From: Anodontia alba
Taxonomy: Eukaryota > Mollusca > Bivalvia > Lucinida > Lucinidae
Direction: 5' to 3'
DNA: 64,000 bases
NCBI GenBank assembly: GCA_964016985.1
Contig: OZ024826.1
Span: forward strand, 40,973,219 to 41,037,218
A program made the translations under genes and the position numbers. Positions 21,485-32,785 of the stretch are shown piece after piece. The first letter of the stretch is position 1; the number at the start of each line of letters is the position of its first letter. The notes beneath the pieces are model-generated. The model was not told the origin of the DNA, did no database searches, and saw only the letters and a program-made list of their open reading frames with translations.

Positions 21485-21979
21485 CTGTCTTTCAACTTTA
21501 CATATAAACGTCTTCCCAAGCGATGGTTTGTTAAAATAAAAAAGCAGACGACAAATGTCGTATGAAATTTGGCACCAAAAGAGTTAAGAGAAAACAGTTT
21601 ATCCTTATGCTTGAAATTAGCGATTTCTTATTTCGTCACGGACGTGACTGACAAAATGGCGGCCGTCATAGAAAGCTATTGTGAAATATGTATAAGAGGT
21701 CATATTTCCTAAACCGCTCAGCCGATTTACATAAAATTGGTGGCAAAATGCTTGCCTCTTTAACCCCTTTTTACTGAAGTGAAATTTAAGTTTATTGGCC
21801 CTTCCTTTTAAACTGAAAATGAATATATGCAAAGACTTATAATTACTTGTCTTGCAGGCACAAAGGCATACCAGTTGATGAGAAAAAATATTTTGGGAGC
21901 TCATTTATGCCACTATGTAGCGGTAAATCTTTATTTTAACTAAATATTGGACTGTACAGTATACATAGTATTACGATAC

Positions 21980-22047
21980 CAAACAGTGTAGACCCAGATT
22001 AAAGTGCTCCGGAAGTTTGATTAACGTCTGTTTTGTTTGTCATTCTG
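21980..22047. repeat. AC-1 hairpin, decayed
   Basis: CAAACAGTGTAGACCCAGAT, then a poorly matching return arm ending TTTTGTTTGTCATTCTGTC. Confidence 0.55.
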
Positions 22048-22136
22048 TCATTTGTGTATACTATTAGATACGGTCGCCGAGTAGTCAAATAGATTGCCGT
22101 ATGTATCTAAAATATTTGAAATCTGAGCAAACGCTG

Positions 22137-22479
22137 TATTACGAAAACATGCCTATTCAAATATATACAGAAAATTTCACCTTCAAAAAATGAAAATTTT
22201 CAGATAAAAACGATGATATTTTTCATATTTCTGGTCAAAACATAGATTGTGGGTACTCGTTAGAACCGCCTTGGCGAGGCGGTTCTAACGAATACCCAAA
22301 ATCTATATGTGACTAGAAACACGTTAGAACCGCATCGGCGAGGCGGTTCTAACGAGTACCCACAATCTATGTTTTGACCAGAAATATGAAAAATAATGTA
22401 TATCCCTGCAAACCCAAGTTTTACTATATGAAATTGGGGATTAAGGGGGTCAAAATTATATAGGCATGTTTTCGTAATG
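22137..22479 (+). mobile_element. HP1 MITE, copy 9, with two core hairpins
   Basis: Normal ends, but the core is doubled. One hairpin lies at about 22242-22308 (tip CCTTGGCGAGG), and a second at about 22322-22375 (tip CATCGGCGAGG), lacking the first part of its left arm. The junction sequence ATGTGACTAGAAACACGTTA is unique to this copy. Confidence 0.9.
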
Positions 22480-22689
22480 AGACCTGATCAGACACTGAAG
22501 ATTAGGGTCTACCCAGTTTGCTACCATACACACATCAATAGGTATAGAAGTAACGTGAACGTTTTCAAATATTGGTACAAATATTGTTTTAACTAGAAAT
22601 ATGTTTGTGAACCACAATGTCACAAACTGTAAGCTTGCTCCTATAAAATGACATTTAGAAAGGCCATTACTCACACCAACTTAAATGCT

Positions 22690-23043
22690 CCATATTCCTC
22701 AAAAATAGATATTTTATTACCCAAAAAAGGTTTAATAAATTAATATATGGTATTAATACAATCATAAAATGTTGGACCTGACAGCTTGTAAAATTTCAGT
22801 TAGTCTCTCGTTCTTGAAATGAAATGATTTTTTTTATCGTATCTCTGTAAAATGTTGCCAATATTAATTGAGAGATACGATAATAATCATTTCATTTTTG
22901 ATCTAGTTCAAAAACGAGAGACTAACTGAAATTGTACAGGCTGTCAGATGCCTAATTTTGTAATCGTATTAATATTATATATATCTTTTTATTTAATCTT
23001 TCTTGGAAAAAAAAATGTCTATTTTTTTTTAGGAATATGGATC
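22690..23043. mobile_element. 354-bp foldback element
   Basis: Arms of about 160 bp pair from the outer TCCATATTCCTCAAAAATAG / TTTTAGGAATATGGA to the inner TATCGTATCTCT / AGAGATACGATA. Other pairs are CAGTTAGTCTCTCGTT / AACGAGAGACTAACTG and GACAGCTTGTA / TACAGGCTGTC. The right arm holds a small insertion (TTGATCTAG). Confidence 0.8.
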
Positions 23044-23138
23044 CTTTAATCAGATGATCTACTCCCCAGCCCCAGTAAGCTAACCAACTTCCAAGCCCCT
23101 AGCTCAACTAATCATCAAGATATCTTGCTCACAAGAAA

Positions 23139-23195
23139 AACGTGACGAACGGCTGGACGGACGAACGACGAACCGAAGAACGACGCAAAGGCAGT
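23139..23195 (+). repeat. Degenerate GACGGACGAACG microsatellite
   Basis: GTGACGAACGGCTGGACGGA then CGAACGACGAACCGAAGAAC, resembling the 3' microsatellite of pearl/Helitron-like elements, but no monomer array adjoins it. Confidence 0.5.
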
Positions 23196-23709
23196 TAGTT
23201 CTTTGATGAAGGGGCGATAATACGAACATTCTGTGCGAATATTTAGAGTACATACGTGCATTAAGGTAAGAAAGGTAAGTTGTAAAGATGTCCGAATATT
23301 TAGGATATACACAAAATTTGAAACTCATAGAACCTATAATATGGACATTGTCGAAAAGCTAAAGGATTAGTGACAAACATTTCTGTGGCGTTTGATCTGG
23401 GTTTTCACTGTTTGCCCAATCCAATCTGTCCGAATATGTTGGATGCAAAGGGCATCTATGTAATGAGGTTTTACGTTAACAAGTCTGTACCACTTGTACC
23501 ATAATGTTATGTACGGATCTACGTTATTAGGCTATTTTCAGAATGTTGCAGTGTTAAAACAAGCATTTTAAATTTGTTTATTACGTCTTGCAAACGTTTT
23601 ACTGCAATGATCAGTAGGTATGTGCTTAATATCCAGAATCGTCCTTGTGTCCCATATTATATAGTGAAAATATACCGGTTTATATAACAGTAGATAAAAA
23701 AACTCTATT

Positions 23710-23897
23710 TACTGTCTACTCTCGATATCTCGAAGTCCAAAAGTCTCCCTGAAATGCTTCTAGATATCCATATCCCGACATATCATATTTTGCAGAATTG
23801 AGGCAAACATAAATCGAATAACCACATTTCACAAATGTATATGTAATTTGACCGCTGAAGTTAGGATATAGTGAAAATATTGTGGAAAAAAGGATGC
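23710..23897 (+). mobile_element. Tigger/pogo-like MITE, left fragment
   Basis: TACTGTCTACTCTCGATATC, then TCCATATCCCGACATATCAT and CACATTTCACAAATGTATAT, collinear with 32953-33130. The right half is absent. Confidence 0.65.
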
Positions 23898-23899
23898 AT

Positions 23900-25255
23900 T
23901 TCTTCTGTTGCTACTCAATGAAAGTACCTCATTAGAAAAAAAAGTAAATATTTTTGCTAAAGAAATGATTGTCTTGGGCTACATGTTTGACTGAAGTATA
24001 TATTTTTCATAGGTGTTTTAACATAATGAAGCTGATGTAGGGTGATCACTTTACGTTGTCACAAGCTTAATTTCGCAGAACACTGCATTGTTGTCTCTGT
24101 CCATTATGATTTTAATCAACAACCGTTTGCCTGAAAGTTATATTAAAGCAAGTTATGTTTGTTCCCATCTGAGGTATCTTCAGACAAATAGTTACTGTAC
24201 CGTCTGTTACTTGCATCAAACTCACAAATTTGTTTTACCTTTTTTTTTCTAAATATACCCGCCAATAAATGCCTAGCGAAAAGTTCTATCACAAATATAG
24301 AGATTGATTGTTGTTCCAGATATTATTTATTTAGTCTTCATGACAACATAAAGTTTCATTAAATATTCAGACTGACGGCACTCATACAGGAATATTTGAT
24401 CTCTTCAAACCTTGATAACTTTCTGTAATCCATCCAATTTAAATCAAATGGCACGTTTTGTCAAGCAGGTCTTGCATCTCAGGTAATTTCCCTACCAACC
24501 TTGCTTTTCCGTTGATGTGACATTGGCGTACAAAGCGACAGGCGGATTTAACTGCTTCAAGCGGCCATTAAAAAGCGTCGTTCAAAATTCAAGCAGATAA
24601 CACACTTTTTATGACCCCGCCATCACATAGTTTCACCCGTCGTCTTACATACATGTACGTCCGTTCGTCGGTGTGTCCGTTACACTTTGTAATATTGCTC
24701 GTGTTTTCGCTCCTTCTTCTACAGTTTCCAAGGTAATGATTTGAACATCCACCACAGTAAGTGTATAGACTGAGCATGTGCATAAAGGTAACAACACTCT
24801 GATCGAATTATTATTGGTAGAGTTACATGCCCTTGATTTAATTAGAAAATTTTGCAGTAGCGTGGGCATTTGTCCCCTTTATATATCATGTATTGTTTTC
24901 TTCAAAGCAAATACGGCTTAAGGTTTCATGAATCATCTATATAGATTCACACGGAACGGCAAGCCTTTTTCCTCGGAAAAATAAAACAAAGAGTGTGTCG
25001 TCTGTTGCTTTTGTGAATGACATCGTAAGGGTTAATTTCAAGATAAATAGTATAACACATGATCACCGTTACAGTAATGTGATCTGATACTCTGTTTCAC
25101 GTCTGGAAGATGTACCCATATTTCTGGATCAAACTCGATGCAAGCGTCTCGTGTGATCCTGTGATCTGGGAATGTCCACTTGACGTGATACAGAGGTCAG
25201 GTTACATAGCTGTTACAGTACTTAGTCTAATAATGTGTATGTATGTATTGAAAAT
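23900..25255. other. No gene seen
   Basis: Unique AT-rich sequence. Short minus-strand frames at 24589-24869 overlap each other and have no supporting features. Confidence 0.4.
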
Positions 25256-25260
25256 CTGAT

Positions 25261-25690
25261 CAGGGATGTTTGTAATGCTGGCTCGATTAATCGGATAATC
25301 GATTAATTGATCGATAAATTCCACAAAAATGACATTACATATCATTACATATTTGCTAATAATCGATCATTTAATTTATGTGTGTTACTTTACCGTATTT
25401 ACCCTTAGTATTCAGACACCTCACCATACTTCATCTAAAATTTGAACAAGTCCAATTTACTACCCACTGTTGTGTCTAAAATAGCTGGGTGAGTGGCAAA
25501 TAGTGTAAACCCTGATGAGACGCCGCTTTGCGGCGGCTCATTTGGGTCTACACTGTTTGCTCAGGCCTGTCTGACAAAATACATACAATAGAGTATAACA
25601 TATGAGAGGGTCATAATCAAACAGGTAATATTATGATCAAATCTTCAGCGATTACCAATCGATTATCAGTCGCAATGGCAGCTCTGATTA
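25261..25690. mobile_element. hAT-like MITE candidate
   Basis: The left end CAGGGATGTTTGTAATGC and the right end CATTGCGACTGATAATCGAT (read on the minus strand after CAGAGCTGC) begin CAGRGNTG, as many hAT ends do. Both are followed by ATCGATTA-rich sequence. No clear 8-bp target duplication. An AC-1 hairpin sits inside. Confidence 0.45.
25496..25563. repeat. AC-1 hairpin, well paired
   Basis: GGCAAATAGTGTAAACCCTG and ATGAGACGCCGC face GCGGCGGCTCATTTGGG and TCTACACTGTTTGC. Confidence 0.8.
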
Positions 25691-26189
25691 GCTAGCCTTA
25701 GCTGTTTGCCTATACTTCTTGAGGTGTTTGCCAAACCGCCACCAGATTTAACATACTACATATCAACAATCTGTTTCCCTGTTATTATAAACATAATAAC
25801 TACGTCACAAATAGTTCCCCGCTGAAGCTGATAACGCTACATTTTGCAATCAAACATATTAGCCTTATACACACTGATGTTAAGAAATAGCGAGTAACAA
25901 AAACAAAAAAACTTCGTACTTTTGAAGGGAAATAAGATTATAATCACATTCAGTACATCATCGGCGGAAGAATATGAATACATCAGTTAACAGCGTTGCA
26001 CGGTTGGGTAAATCGTATAACCTGAGCCGCGGTCTTACTAAACACCGAAAGGGGGCTATTGGGTACTGAAAAAGATTTTATAAATATGATCTTACAATTT
26101 ACATATGACTTGGCAACTATTCCCATCGGCATTCTCAGTGCTTTGGTTCAGTACTGAAGTACTGAGACACCTCGGTGATGGAACTTACT

Positions 26190-26422
26190 CTGGCTCCAGT
26201 CCCTAGTGACTAAATTTATTATTTTCTTCATAATCCTCTTTGACATAAACACTAAAATAAAACCAAAACAATATTAATATGCTAAGATATATGAAGCACT
26301 GGTCACTAGTGACCAGTGCTTCATATATCTTGCATGTATCATGACAATGTTGTTAAATTTTAGCTCCAGATGAAAGAGAACTACATAAATTAATACATTT
26401 AGTCACCAGGGACTGGAGCCAG
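26190..26422. mobile_element. Foldback element with an exact 48-bp central palindrome
   Basis: Ends CTGGCTCCAGTCCCTAGTGA and TCACCAGGGACTGGAGCCAG are inverted. Centre 26284-26331 is an exact even palindrome, 24 bp per arm (AAGATATATGAAGCACTGG...), with CACTAGTG at its middle. No coding frame. Confidence 0.8.
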
Positions 26423-26531
26423 TCTAGGATGGAACCTTATGTTCTAAACTGTCTTCTTGACATATACTCATTAGCTGCAATATGTCTTGTCTTTTCGGAA
26501 TATTAAGCGAGTATAAGCAGAGTGCAGCTTC

Positions 26532-26768
26532 TTAACGCTTAGCGTGCAGGGTATTTTTTCAGCATTTGACATTTTTGAAACAGATTTTCTTATTTTTTCC
26601 AAGAAAATAAATTTTGACATTTCATGCAGATTGTCTCCTCTGGAGGCAATCTGCGTCTCCTTTGGGAAAATTGCATGAAATGTAAAATCCTATTTTTGGA
26701 AAGAAAATAAGAAAAAAAATATCATCACTTTGTCATCTCTTGAAGCTGCTCACAGAGTAGTAAAGGTT
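26532..26768 (+). mobile_element. MT-1 MITE, complete
   Basis: Reference copy. The left end TTAACGCTTAGCGTGCAGGG and the right end read as AACCTTTACTACTCTGTGAG on the other strand are diverged versions of one terminal repeat (followed by CAGCAGACGAC in better copies). Inside is an inverted repeat: TTTGACATTTCATGCAGATT facing TTGCATGAAATGTAAAATCC, with TTGTCTCCTCTGGAGGCAA at its centre, flanked by CCAAGAAAATAA / TTGGAAAGAAAATAAG. About 237 bp, non-coding. Confidence 0.75.
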
Positions 26769-27004
26769 CTTATGTTATCAGTGAAGGCGTTGTCCTACGT
26801 TAATGGCTCATGAATTATTTCAGAGAAATGGACACCAGTGCTAGATTAGGCGTTCATTATAGGCCATTATTATAAGATAACTGTTCTTAACAAGGTCAGT
26901 GTTAGGAAATATTCTTGTGTTGTAAGTAAAATTATTTCTTATTAATACTATTAATGGCTTTGTTATTTCGACCTTTCCGCAGGTAAGCACACCGATTCGG
27001 GTTT

Positions 27005-27037
27005 TATTATTGTTGTTATTATTATTATTATTGTTTA
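27005..27037 (+). repeat. (ATT)n microsatellite
   Basis: ATTATTGTTGTTATTATTAT continuing to 27037. The poly-N peptide frame on the other strand is its shadow. Confidence 0.9.
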
Positions 27038-27307
27038 CCTTGGTTTGCAAACACACGAAAAAGCCTTGATAAACTGAGAAAAAAAATCTATTCAGTTTTA
27101 ACATTAGCAGATGACAGTGTAGACTGCTATTTCAGTTGTTAATGGTAATGCATATGCGCTATATTGTAGGGGTTGACATGTCAGTGAAATAGTCTATACC
27201 ACTTTTCTCGAACCTAGTTCATTCCGAAATAAATGAATTATGAATTACATTCTAATTAGTGTTTGTTATATAACATGCTAAATTTAATTGCCAAAGGGTA
27301 TTGGACT

Positions 27308-27366
27308 GTGTGTGTGTGTAGGAGGTGGGTGGGGGGGGGGGGGTAGGGAGCGGGGAGGGGGTTGGG
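27308..27366 (+). repeat. G-rich tract with quadruplex potential
   Basis: GT repeats, then GGAGGTGGG, a run of about 14 G, then TAGGGAGCGGGGAGGGGGTT. Several G-tracts of three or more with short loops. Confidence 0.85.
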
Positions 27367-27714
27367 ACCTGAGTACGTACATGTACATGGGTTGATCTCG
27401 GCATTTGCTACACGCATAAGCCTCTAGAAAATCCTTTTCTCAAGATATTATACTGTAAGGCAACTTAACTCTTTCAATCCTGCGTCTTCCGACTTTGAAT
27501 TTGTTGTATACATACGTAGGAGTGTCAGTCAAAAATCACAGAGTTGTTAGCAGTGTAGAGCCTGACCCTTAATGGCTCGTCTTATCTCAGTCTATTCTTT
27601 GCAAAGGCACTCGCTTTAGTTGTTACAGAGATCTGTTTCGCAGCGCCATATATTTTCGCACTATTGTCAGCGAACATCGTATAGTATAATTTAAGGTCCA
27701 CTTGTAGAGCCTGG

Positions 27715-27840
27715 TTTTCCTAAATGGGTCTACTCCAAGAGGAAAGAATTGGTTCCCAAAGGATCTCATCCTTTCCTTTTAGAAAAGACCCAATTTCAGA
27801 AGGGAGGAAACAATTTTGATAGAGTTGCCCCTTTCACACC
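27715..27840 (+). repeat. PB-1 hairpin, copy 3
   Basis: AAATGGGTCTACTCCAAGAG and GAAAGAATTGG face TCCTTTCCTTTTAGAAAAGA and CCCAATTT. It ends with GAAACAATTTTGATAGAGTT, as in the other copies. Confidence 0.6.
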
Positions 27841-28024
27841 CCCCCCCACAACCTTCCCCCTGAAAAAGTATCCATTTACCTTAACGGCATTATATTGACC
27901 AGACAGGTCAGCATTTTCCGATATGAATAATACAAAAAAGCTATCTTTTTAAGACAGTCGGCTAACCAAAATAGACGGATATTGCAGTATAGTCCATCTC
28001 TAATAAATAAACTCCAACGTTCGG

Positions 28025-28215
28025 AAATCTACGCCTAGCGAAGATTCAGATCAGCCTGCGCATTCGCGCAGGCTGATCAGATGCTTCCCTGGTCCCATTT
28101 TGGATAGTCAAGGATGCAATGTTTCTTCATTCGGACGACGAATACATTAATCAGACTGTGCGGATGCGCAGACTGATTTTAGTCTTCACTGGGCGCGCAT
28201 TTCAGAAGGTACGTT
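28025..28215. repeat. GC-1 element
   Basis: An almost perfect inner hairpin (AGATCAGCCTGCGCATTCGC / GCGCAGGCTGATCAG) is followed by CCATTTTGGATAGTCAAGGA. The second half, CAGACTGTGCGGATGCGCAG with CTTCACTGGGCGCGCAT, mirrors the start CGCCTAGCGAAG. Confidence 0.7.
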
Positions 28216-28609
28216 TTTTTTACAATGCGGCTCAAATGGACAAGAATCATTGTTTACTAGGCTAACAGAATTACTAATGTGTCTTTATTACTGGAATGCA
28301 TAATAAGGAACGTCTGTGGATATATGTTGCATAATGGCAGAATAGAGATTTTTATTCTTTGATGCGAGGAAATGATGCGTTGCTGTGTTACTTGTCGCGG
28401 TCAGCAATTATCTAATGTTGTCGCAATAAGACATTAAATGAAACGAGATATCCTGGATTAGATACCTGATCGGTGTACACTGTGGTCAGTCTCATTATGG
28501 TCAATCTCATTATGGATGTTTTGCTGCGTTACTTGTCACGGACAGCAGTTATCTACTGTTAAATGCTCGAGGTTCAATAGATGCCGGTGGATTGTTGTTG
28601 TAATATAGG

Positions 28610-28730
28610 GATCAAACATGTTTTTTTCATGCATTAACATTCGCCAGGTCCCGTGAGAGGTGTTGAAAACCGAGGCACACCTCCCAAGGGACCTGGCGAA
28701 TGTTAATGCATTGAAAAATCATGTTCGATC
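28610..28730. repeat. Foldback, 121 bp
   Basis: GATCAAACATG and CATTAACATTCGCCAGGTCC face GGACCTGGCGAATGTTAATG and CATGTTCGATC, with a loop of about 35 bases containing GAGAGGTGTTGAAAACC. Near-perfect arms. Confidence 0.85.
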
Positions 28731-28920
28731 GCTATTATTGCATAAAAACTGAAAACATTTGCAGCATTTCGTGTTATTTCGTGCACTATTTTGTTTCGCT
28801 TTTTCACCGATATCTCGCGAACGTAATTTCCACGGACTATGCTCGTTCTAGGGCCGGGCAGTACACGTCTTGTAACGGCAGCAAATCTGTGGTCCCGGTA
28901 CGATCATATTGAAAGTTGCG

Positions 28921-28990
28921 TAGCCGTGCATTAACAGCGCGTGAATTGCCTCGTTAATACATGGCTTTTCGCCGGTTAATGCACGGCTGT
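28921..28990. repeat. Foldback sharing the GCATTAAC motif
   Basis: AGCCGTGCATTAACAG faces GTTAATGCACGGCTGTTAAT. The motif TGCATTAAC is shared with the foldback at 28610, so the two may be ends of one larger element (TTATTGCATAAAA at 28735 also faces TTTTATGCAATAA near 29013). Confidence 0.6.
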
Positions 28991-29262
28991 TAATAACGTG
29001 CGACACTGCTCTTTTATGCAATAATGCAGGTTAAACCAGCATAGTCTTGTCATACGGAATTTTCTTTGGGACTAAAATTGGTTGTACTCTCTAGCAATGA
29101 ACACTTATTGAAATAATCTTTTGGAATAAAATTGTTGAAAAATGGAGAAAAGAACACAAAACCAGACAACACAAAACAAAACAGTTCTGGTAATTTTAAA
29201 CTGTGTAGTTAAGTTTCATTATTCCTATACCCATTTCAGCCCTGCAGACCCAAACAGGCAGC

Positions 29263-29328
29263 TTTGCAAACAGTGTAGATCCAGATGAGACGACTTCTTA
29301 GAATCTGCATTGTTTGTCATTCTGTTTT
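29263..29328. repeat. AC-1 hairpin
   Basis: GCAAACAGTGTAGATCCAGA and TGAGACGA, with the return arm AGAATCTGCATTGTTTGTC shortened. Confidence 0.6.
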
Positions 29329-29497
29329 TAGTTTTTGACTGGCACCTCCATTTGCAACAGTGGACATGTCCAAATACTAAGCTGTAAGAGGTCACGTCGG
29401 ACAGAGGTGAAAGGTGAAGCGTCTTGTCCTTGAATGAGCTCCCGGTCGAGGCGTAAATAAACAATCACACATTATGTCTGAATGGGAGAAAGCAATC

Positions 29498-29847
29498 AGT
29501 TATCTCCCTTGAGTACTTTCTTTAGATAACCAGGTCCAATTAATTGGATTTCTCTGCTTTTATCATTAGTGTTTCCATTAAGTATCACTTCCTTTTCCTT
29601 GTTAAATCTAATTTTAACAAGGTCATATGCCGATACAGCTTCCAAACTTTTAAAGAGAAACATTTTCCTTGCGATGAAATATATAATATTAAAAAAATCT
29701 TCGATGCGGATATGGAGAAACGTAAAGTTCAGAATCTGTTAAATTCCACTGATGACCTATGATAGATGCAGGGGATTCCAGTTAGAAGGACCTGGTTAGC
29801 ATTTACTCCACCTTGGACTTTACCTGTCAAGGGAGATAGTAGAAATT
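29498..29847. mobile_element. Possible foldback MITE
   Basis: The left TTATCTCCCTTGAG and AGATAACCAGGTCC face the right GGACCTGGTTAGC and CAAGGGAGATAG in inverted order. A 72-codon frame between them (29544-29762) has no recognisable features. Confidence 0.45.
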
Positions 29848-30038
29848 CTTCTGCTATCTCTCAGTATGTATTGTGATACGAACTAGTATGAGTCTCATCC
29901 CAACATTAGTCTGTATCACATACGCCTGATAAAAAAGGCTCTGGTTTGCTAAGATTGTAATTCCATACCACCAATGCCGTTATAGTTGCAAACGCTGATA
30001 ATAAATACCGAACATACCGTAAACAGACCACTTACATG

Positions 30039-30211
30039 TACCGCTTAGTATGCTGGGCGAGAAATTCAGCAAAGGACATTTTTAATTTTTTTTAATTTTT
30101 TGTTTTCATAAAATACAGACTATGACAGTTCATGCAAATTGTCTCTTGAGGAAAAATTAGAAAACTATCAAATCGTCGTCTGTTGAATGTGACCAGAGAG
30201 TGGTAAAGGTT
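30039..30211 (+). mobile_element. MT-1 MITE
   Basis: TACCGCTTAGTATGCTGGGC with GAGAAATTCAGCA at the left and CGTCGTCTGTTGAATGTGAC with CAGAGAGTGGTAAAGGTT at the right. The internal palindrome is partly deleted. Confidence 0.75.
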
Positions 30212-30339
30212 GAACATGTTGAATACGAATCAAAATACACAATACTGTATTGGCGAAACTGCAGACGCAAACATAAACTTGGTAGATTTTCCACCATTTT
30301 TACAAGGGGGACAATTTCTGTTACTTCCTGTTTGTTCTC

Positions 30340-30475
30340 CTGCACACCAGGCCTTTTCTGGAAAAAAGGTCTGTTCTGAAAGGAAAGAATTTGCCCAAGG
30401 GGAGCAAATGCTTTCGTTTTCGAGTTGACCCGTTTCCAGGAGAGTGACAAAACACATTTGATATAATTGCCTACC
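30340..30475 (+). repeat. PB-1 hairpin, copy 4
   Basis: TTCCTGTTTGTTCTCCTGCA, then AAAAAAGGTCTGTTCTGAAA and AATTTGCCCAAGGGGAGCAA with TTTTCGAGTTGACCCGTTT. Open frames on both strands (up to 127 codons) run through this hairpin and are not conserved with other copies, so I do not call them. Confidence 0.6.
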
Positions 30476-31470
30476 ACGAAAGCCATATACCATATGCAGG
30501 TTTTAACCTTTGACCTGTTGGAATTTCCTGATATTGGCATTTAAAATATTTTTTTTTATGTTTTGCTTGTTTTCTAGAAAACAGTGGCGTAGCCAGATGA
30601 AATTATTTGTACGCACACCCCGAAAACTCTTTTAAAATGTGCATAGAATCGCTTCCAAAATAGGAGCAACTCTTTTTGCTCCCTTAATGAACTCTTTTAC
30701 TCCCAGAGCAGTCCCTATGTTAAACAAGCAAGATATTTTATGTTAATGCATGTATCACCTAATTGTAAAATATTCAGATTTGCTTACGTATGTTACGCAC
30801 ATGCGTAAAGTGGGTAATGCTATATGCTACGCCCATGGTTAATGTCAGTTGTATTTTAAGGAGAACATTCAAGTGAAAATCAAATCTTGCTTTCTGAAGA
30901 AAGAAATAATGCCCCGTTTATATGCATAAGTTTGCCCCTAGGGGCAAATATACCCCTAGGGGTAAACTTGTCATGTGAACGCATTTGCCCCTAGGGGCAA
31001 AACTTACCCACGTGGGTAAATTGCCCCAGCTCAAGGGTAGGGGCAAATATATTTGCCCCTAGGGGTATTTTACCCCTAGGGGTATATTTCGTCATGTAAA
31101 CGCAATGTTTAATTTACCCATAGGGGTAAATTTTGTAAATATGTTTGGAATGCCTCAAAATACATGTATACAATGTTTATTTTGCATAAATTTTATTTGT
31201 TTATTTACTTGATGTCTGCAAATATACTTGTACCTTCTCAGTCACAAATTTATGTTTGCAAGTTGTGGTCAGAAGTGAGTTATTTGACAAGAATACTATT
31301 ATGCTAGTAGCAGTTAGGACACTGATTCAAGGCAAATATGATTTATAGTTATTATAGTGCTGATCAAGTAGCACACTTTTGTGCTGATCTATAATTAAAT
31401 AGTTAATGTCATCAAGAAAGTTTTCGCAGTATTTTTAACCAATTTGATGACTAAAATTAATTCTCATTTC

Positions 31471-31725
31471 TTAACGCTTATCGTTCCCATTTCTTAACGC
31501 TTATAGCTGAGGGTAAATTTATTAGCAGACAACAACTTGAAATATTTCCTTATTATTTCCAGAAAATAGGCTTTGACATTTCAAGAAAATGGTGCCATCC
31601 CTTTATTTTCTGAGGAAAAAAAACAAAAAAAAAAAAAACACAAAAAAACAAAAAAAAAAAAACACAGAAATACTACCAATTTGGCATCTGTTAATTTCGC
31701 CCAGAGAACCAGAGTGGTAAAGGTT
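31471..31725 (+). mobile_element. MT-1 MITE with A-rich expansion
   Basis: TTAACGCTTA occurs twice at the left (31471 and 31493). The interior has GGCTTTGACATTTCAAG. An A-rich tract (about 31616-31670) replaces part of the right arm. The right end is CCAGAGTGGTAAAGGTT. Confidence 0.7.
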
Positions 31726-32337
31726 GATGACTAAACAAAAATTACCAGGGGATATAAAAATGGTACCAGATCAGACTGTTTATCTGTTCAACAATCTCCG
31801 CACAGTCTGATTACGGTCTAAGGTACTCACACACATGACATTTCAACAGTTTAATATGTGACAATCTTTTGAGTATAGCCATCTGCAAACACACTAAATA
31901 CTAGCAAAGGGGTTTGCAATGATCATGGACAGTCATTACCGATGAACAATTAGTTTATCTTTATATGTAGAATCCCATCGGTAAATGGGAAATACCCTGA
32001 CCAGACTGTGCAGATCTATGTCACCAGAATTGAGTTCCCTGGTATTCCCAGTTTCAGGTCCTATGCCAACATTCAACATTTTCATACAATCTAACCTGAA
32101 TTATAAAAAGCGATGTCAAATACATTTGTAATTAATTTTTATGTATCATTATTATCACTTTTCTTGATTATTACCAGTTAGTTCCATTGATTAATGCTTG
32201 TTTCATGTCTGGGTCACATAGCTGATGCGTGGAAAAAAAATAAGTACCATCTGCTTACACATCTGGTCATAATCAGGGTCTATACTGTGACAAAAGCTAC
32301 AGGACACCTTCGCCGCACCGAAACCACCTCCCGCCTC

Positions 32338-32356
32338 CCCCCCCCCCCCCCCCCCG
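32338..32356 (+). repeat. Poly-C tract
   Basis: A run of about 18 C. The 130-codon frame across it (32194-32586) has a proline run from this tract and no domain, so it is not called. Confidence 0.85.
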
Positions 32357-32596
32357 TCCCCATCAATACATGTCAGTATGGTGGCATAATTGCTTTGTTT
32401 ACAGCAGAATATTATAGATCCTGCCCAAACTTTGGTGGGGCTATACTGTCTTACTCCTGTGGAATATTAGCTAAACATTTTGGAATACAGCAGCAAAATC
32501 GGGAACATTATATTACTGACCACCAAATAATACTTTTTTTTTTCACCAAAAACTTTCTTTCCCTACTTCTTGTATCTGAAGCTTAATAATGCAGAT

Positions 32597-32785
32597 TAAC
32601 GCTAAGCACCTGGGTAAAATGTTCACCAGATGACATTTTGAAATATTTTTGTTATTTTTCTCAGGATACAGGATTTGATATCTTATGCAGATTGTCATCA
32701 ATGGAGACAATTTGCATGAAATGTCAAATCAAGATCTCTGGAAAAATAACATCAGTTTTTCATTTGCTAAATATTCTCAAGTGAA
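32597..32785 (+). mobile_element. MT-1 MITE, right end decayed
   Basis: TTAACGCTAAGCACCTGGGT, then GGATTTGATATCTTATGCAG facing TTGCATGAAATGTCAAATCA around TGTCATCAATGGAGACA. Confidence 0.7.

Noticed and set aside
30157..30540. 127-codon minus-strand frame
   Set aside because: Overlaps a PB-1 hairpin and an MT-1 end. Related hairpin copies do not keep the frame open.
32194..32586. 130-codon plus-strand frame
   Set aside because: Crosses a poly-C tract, has no recognised domain, and lies inside a 2-kb mobile element.
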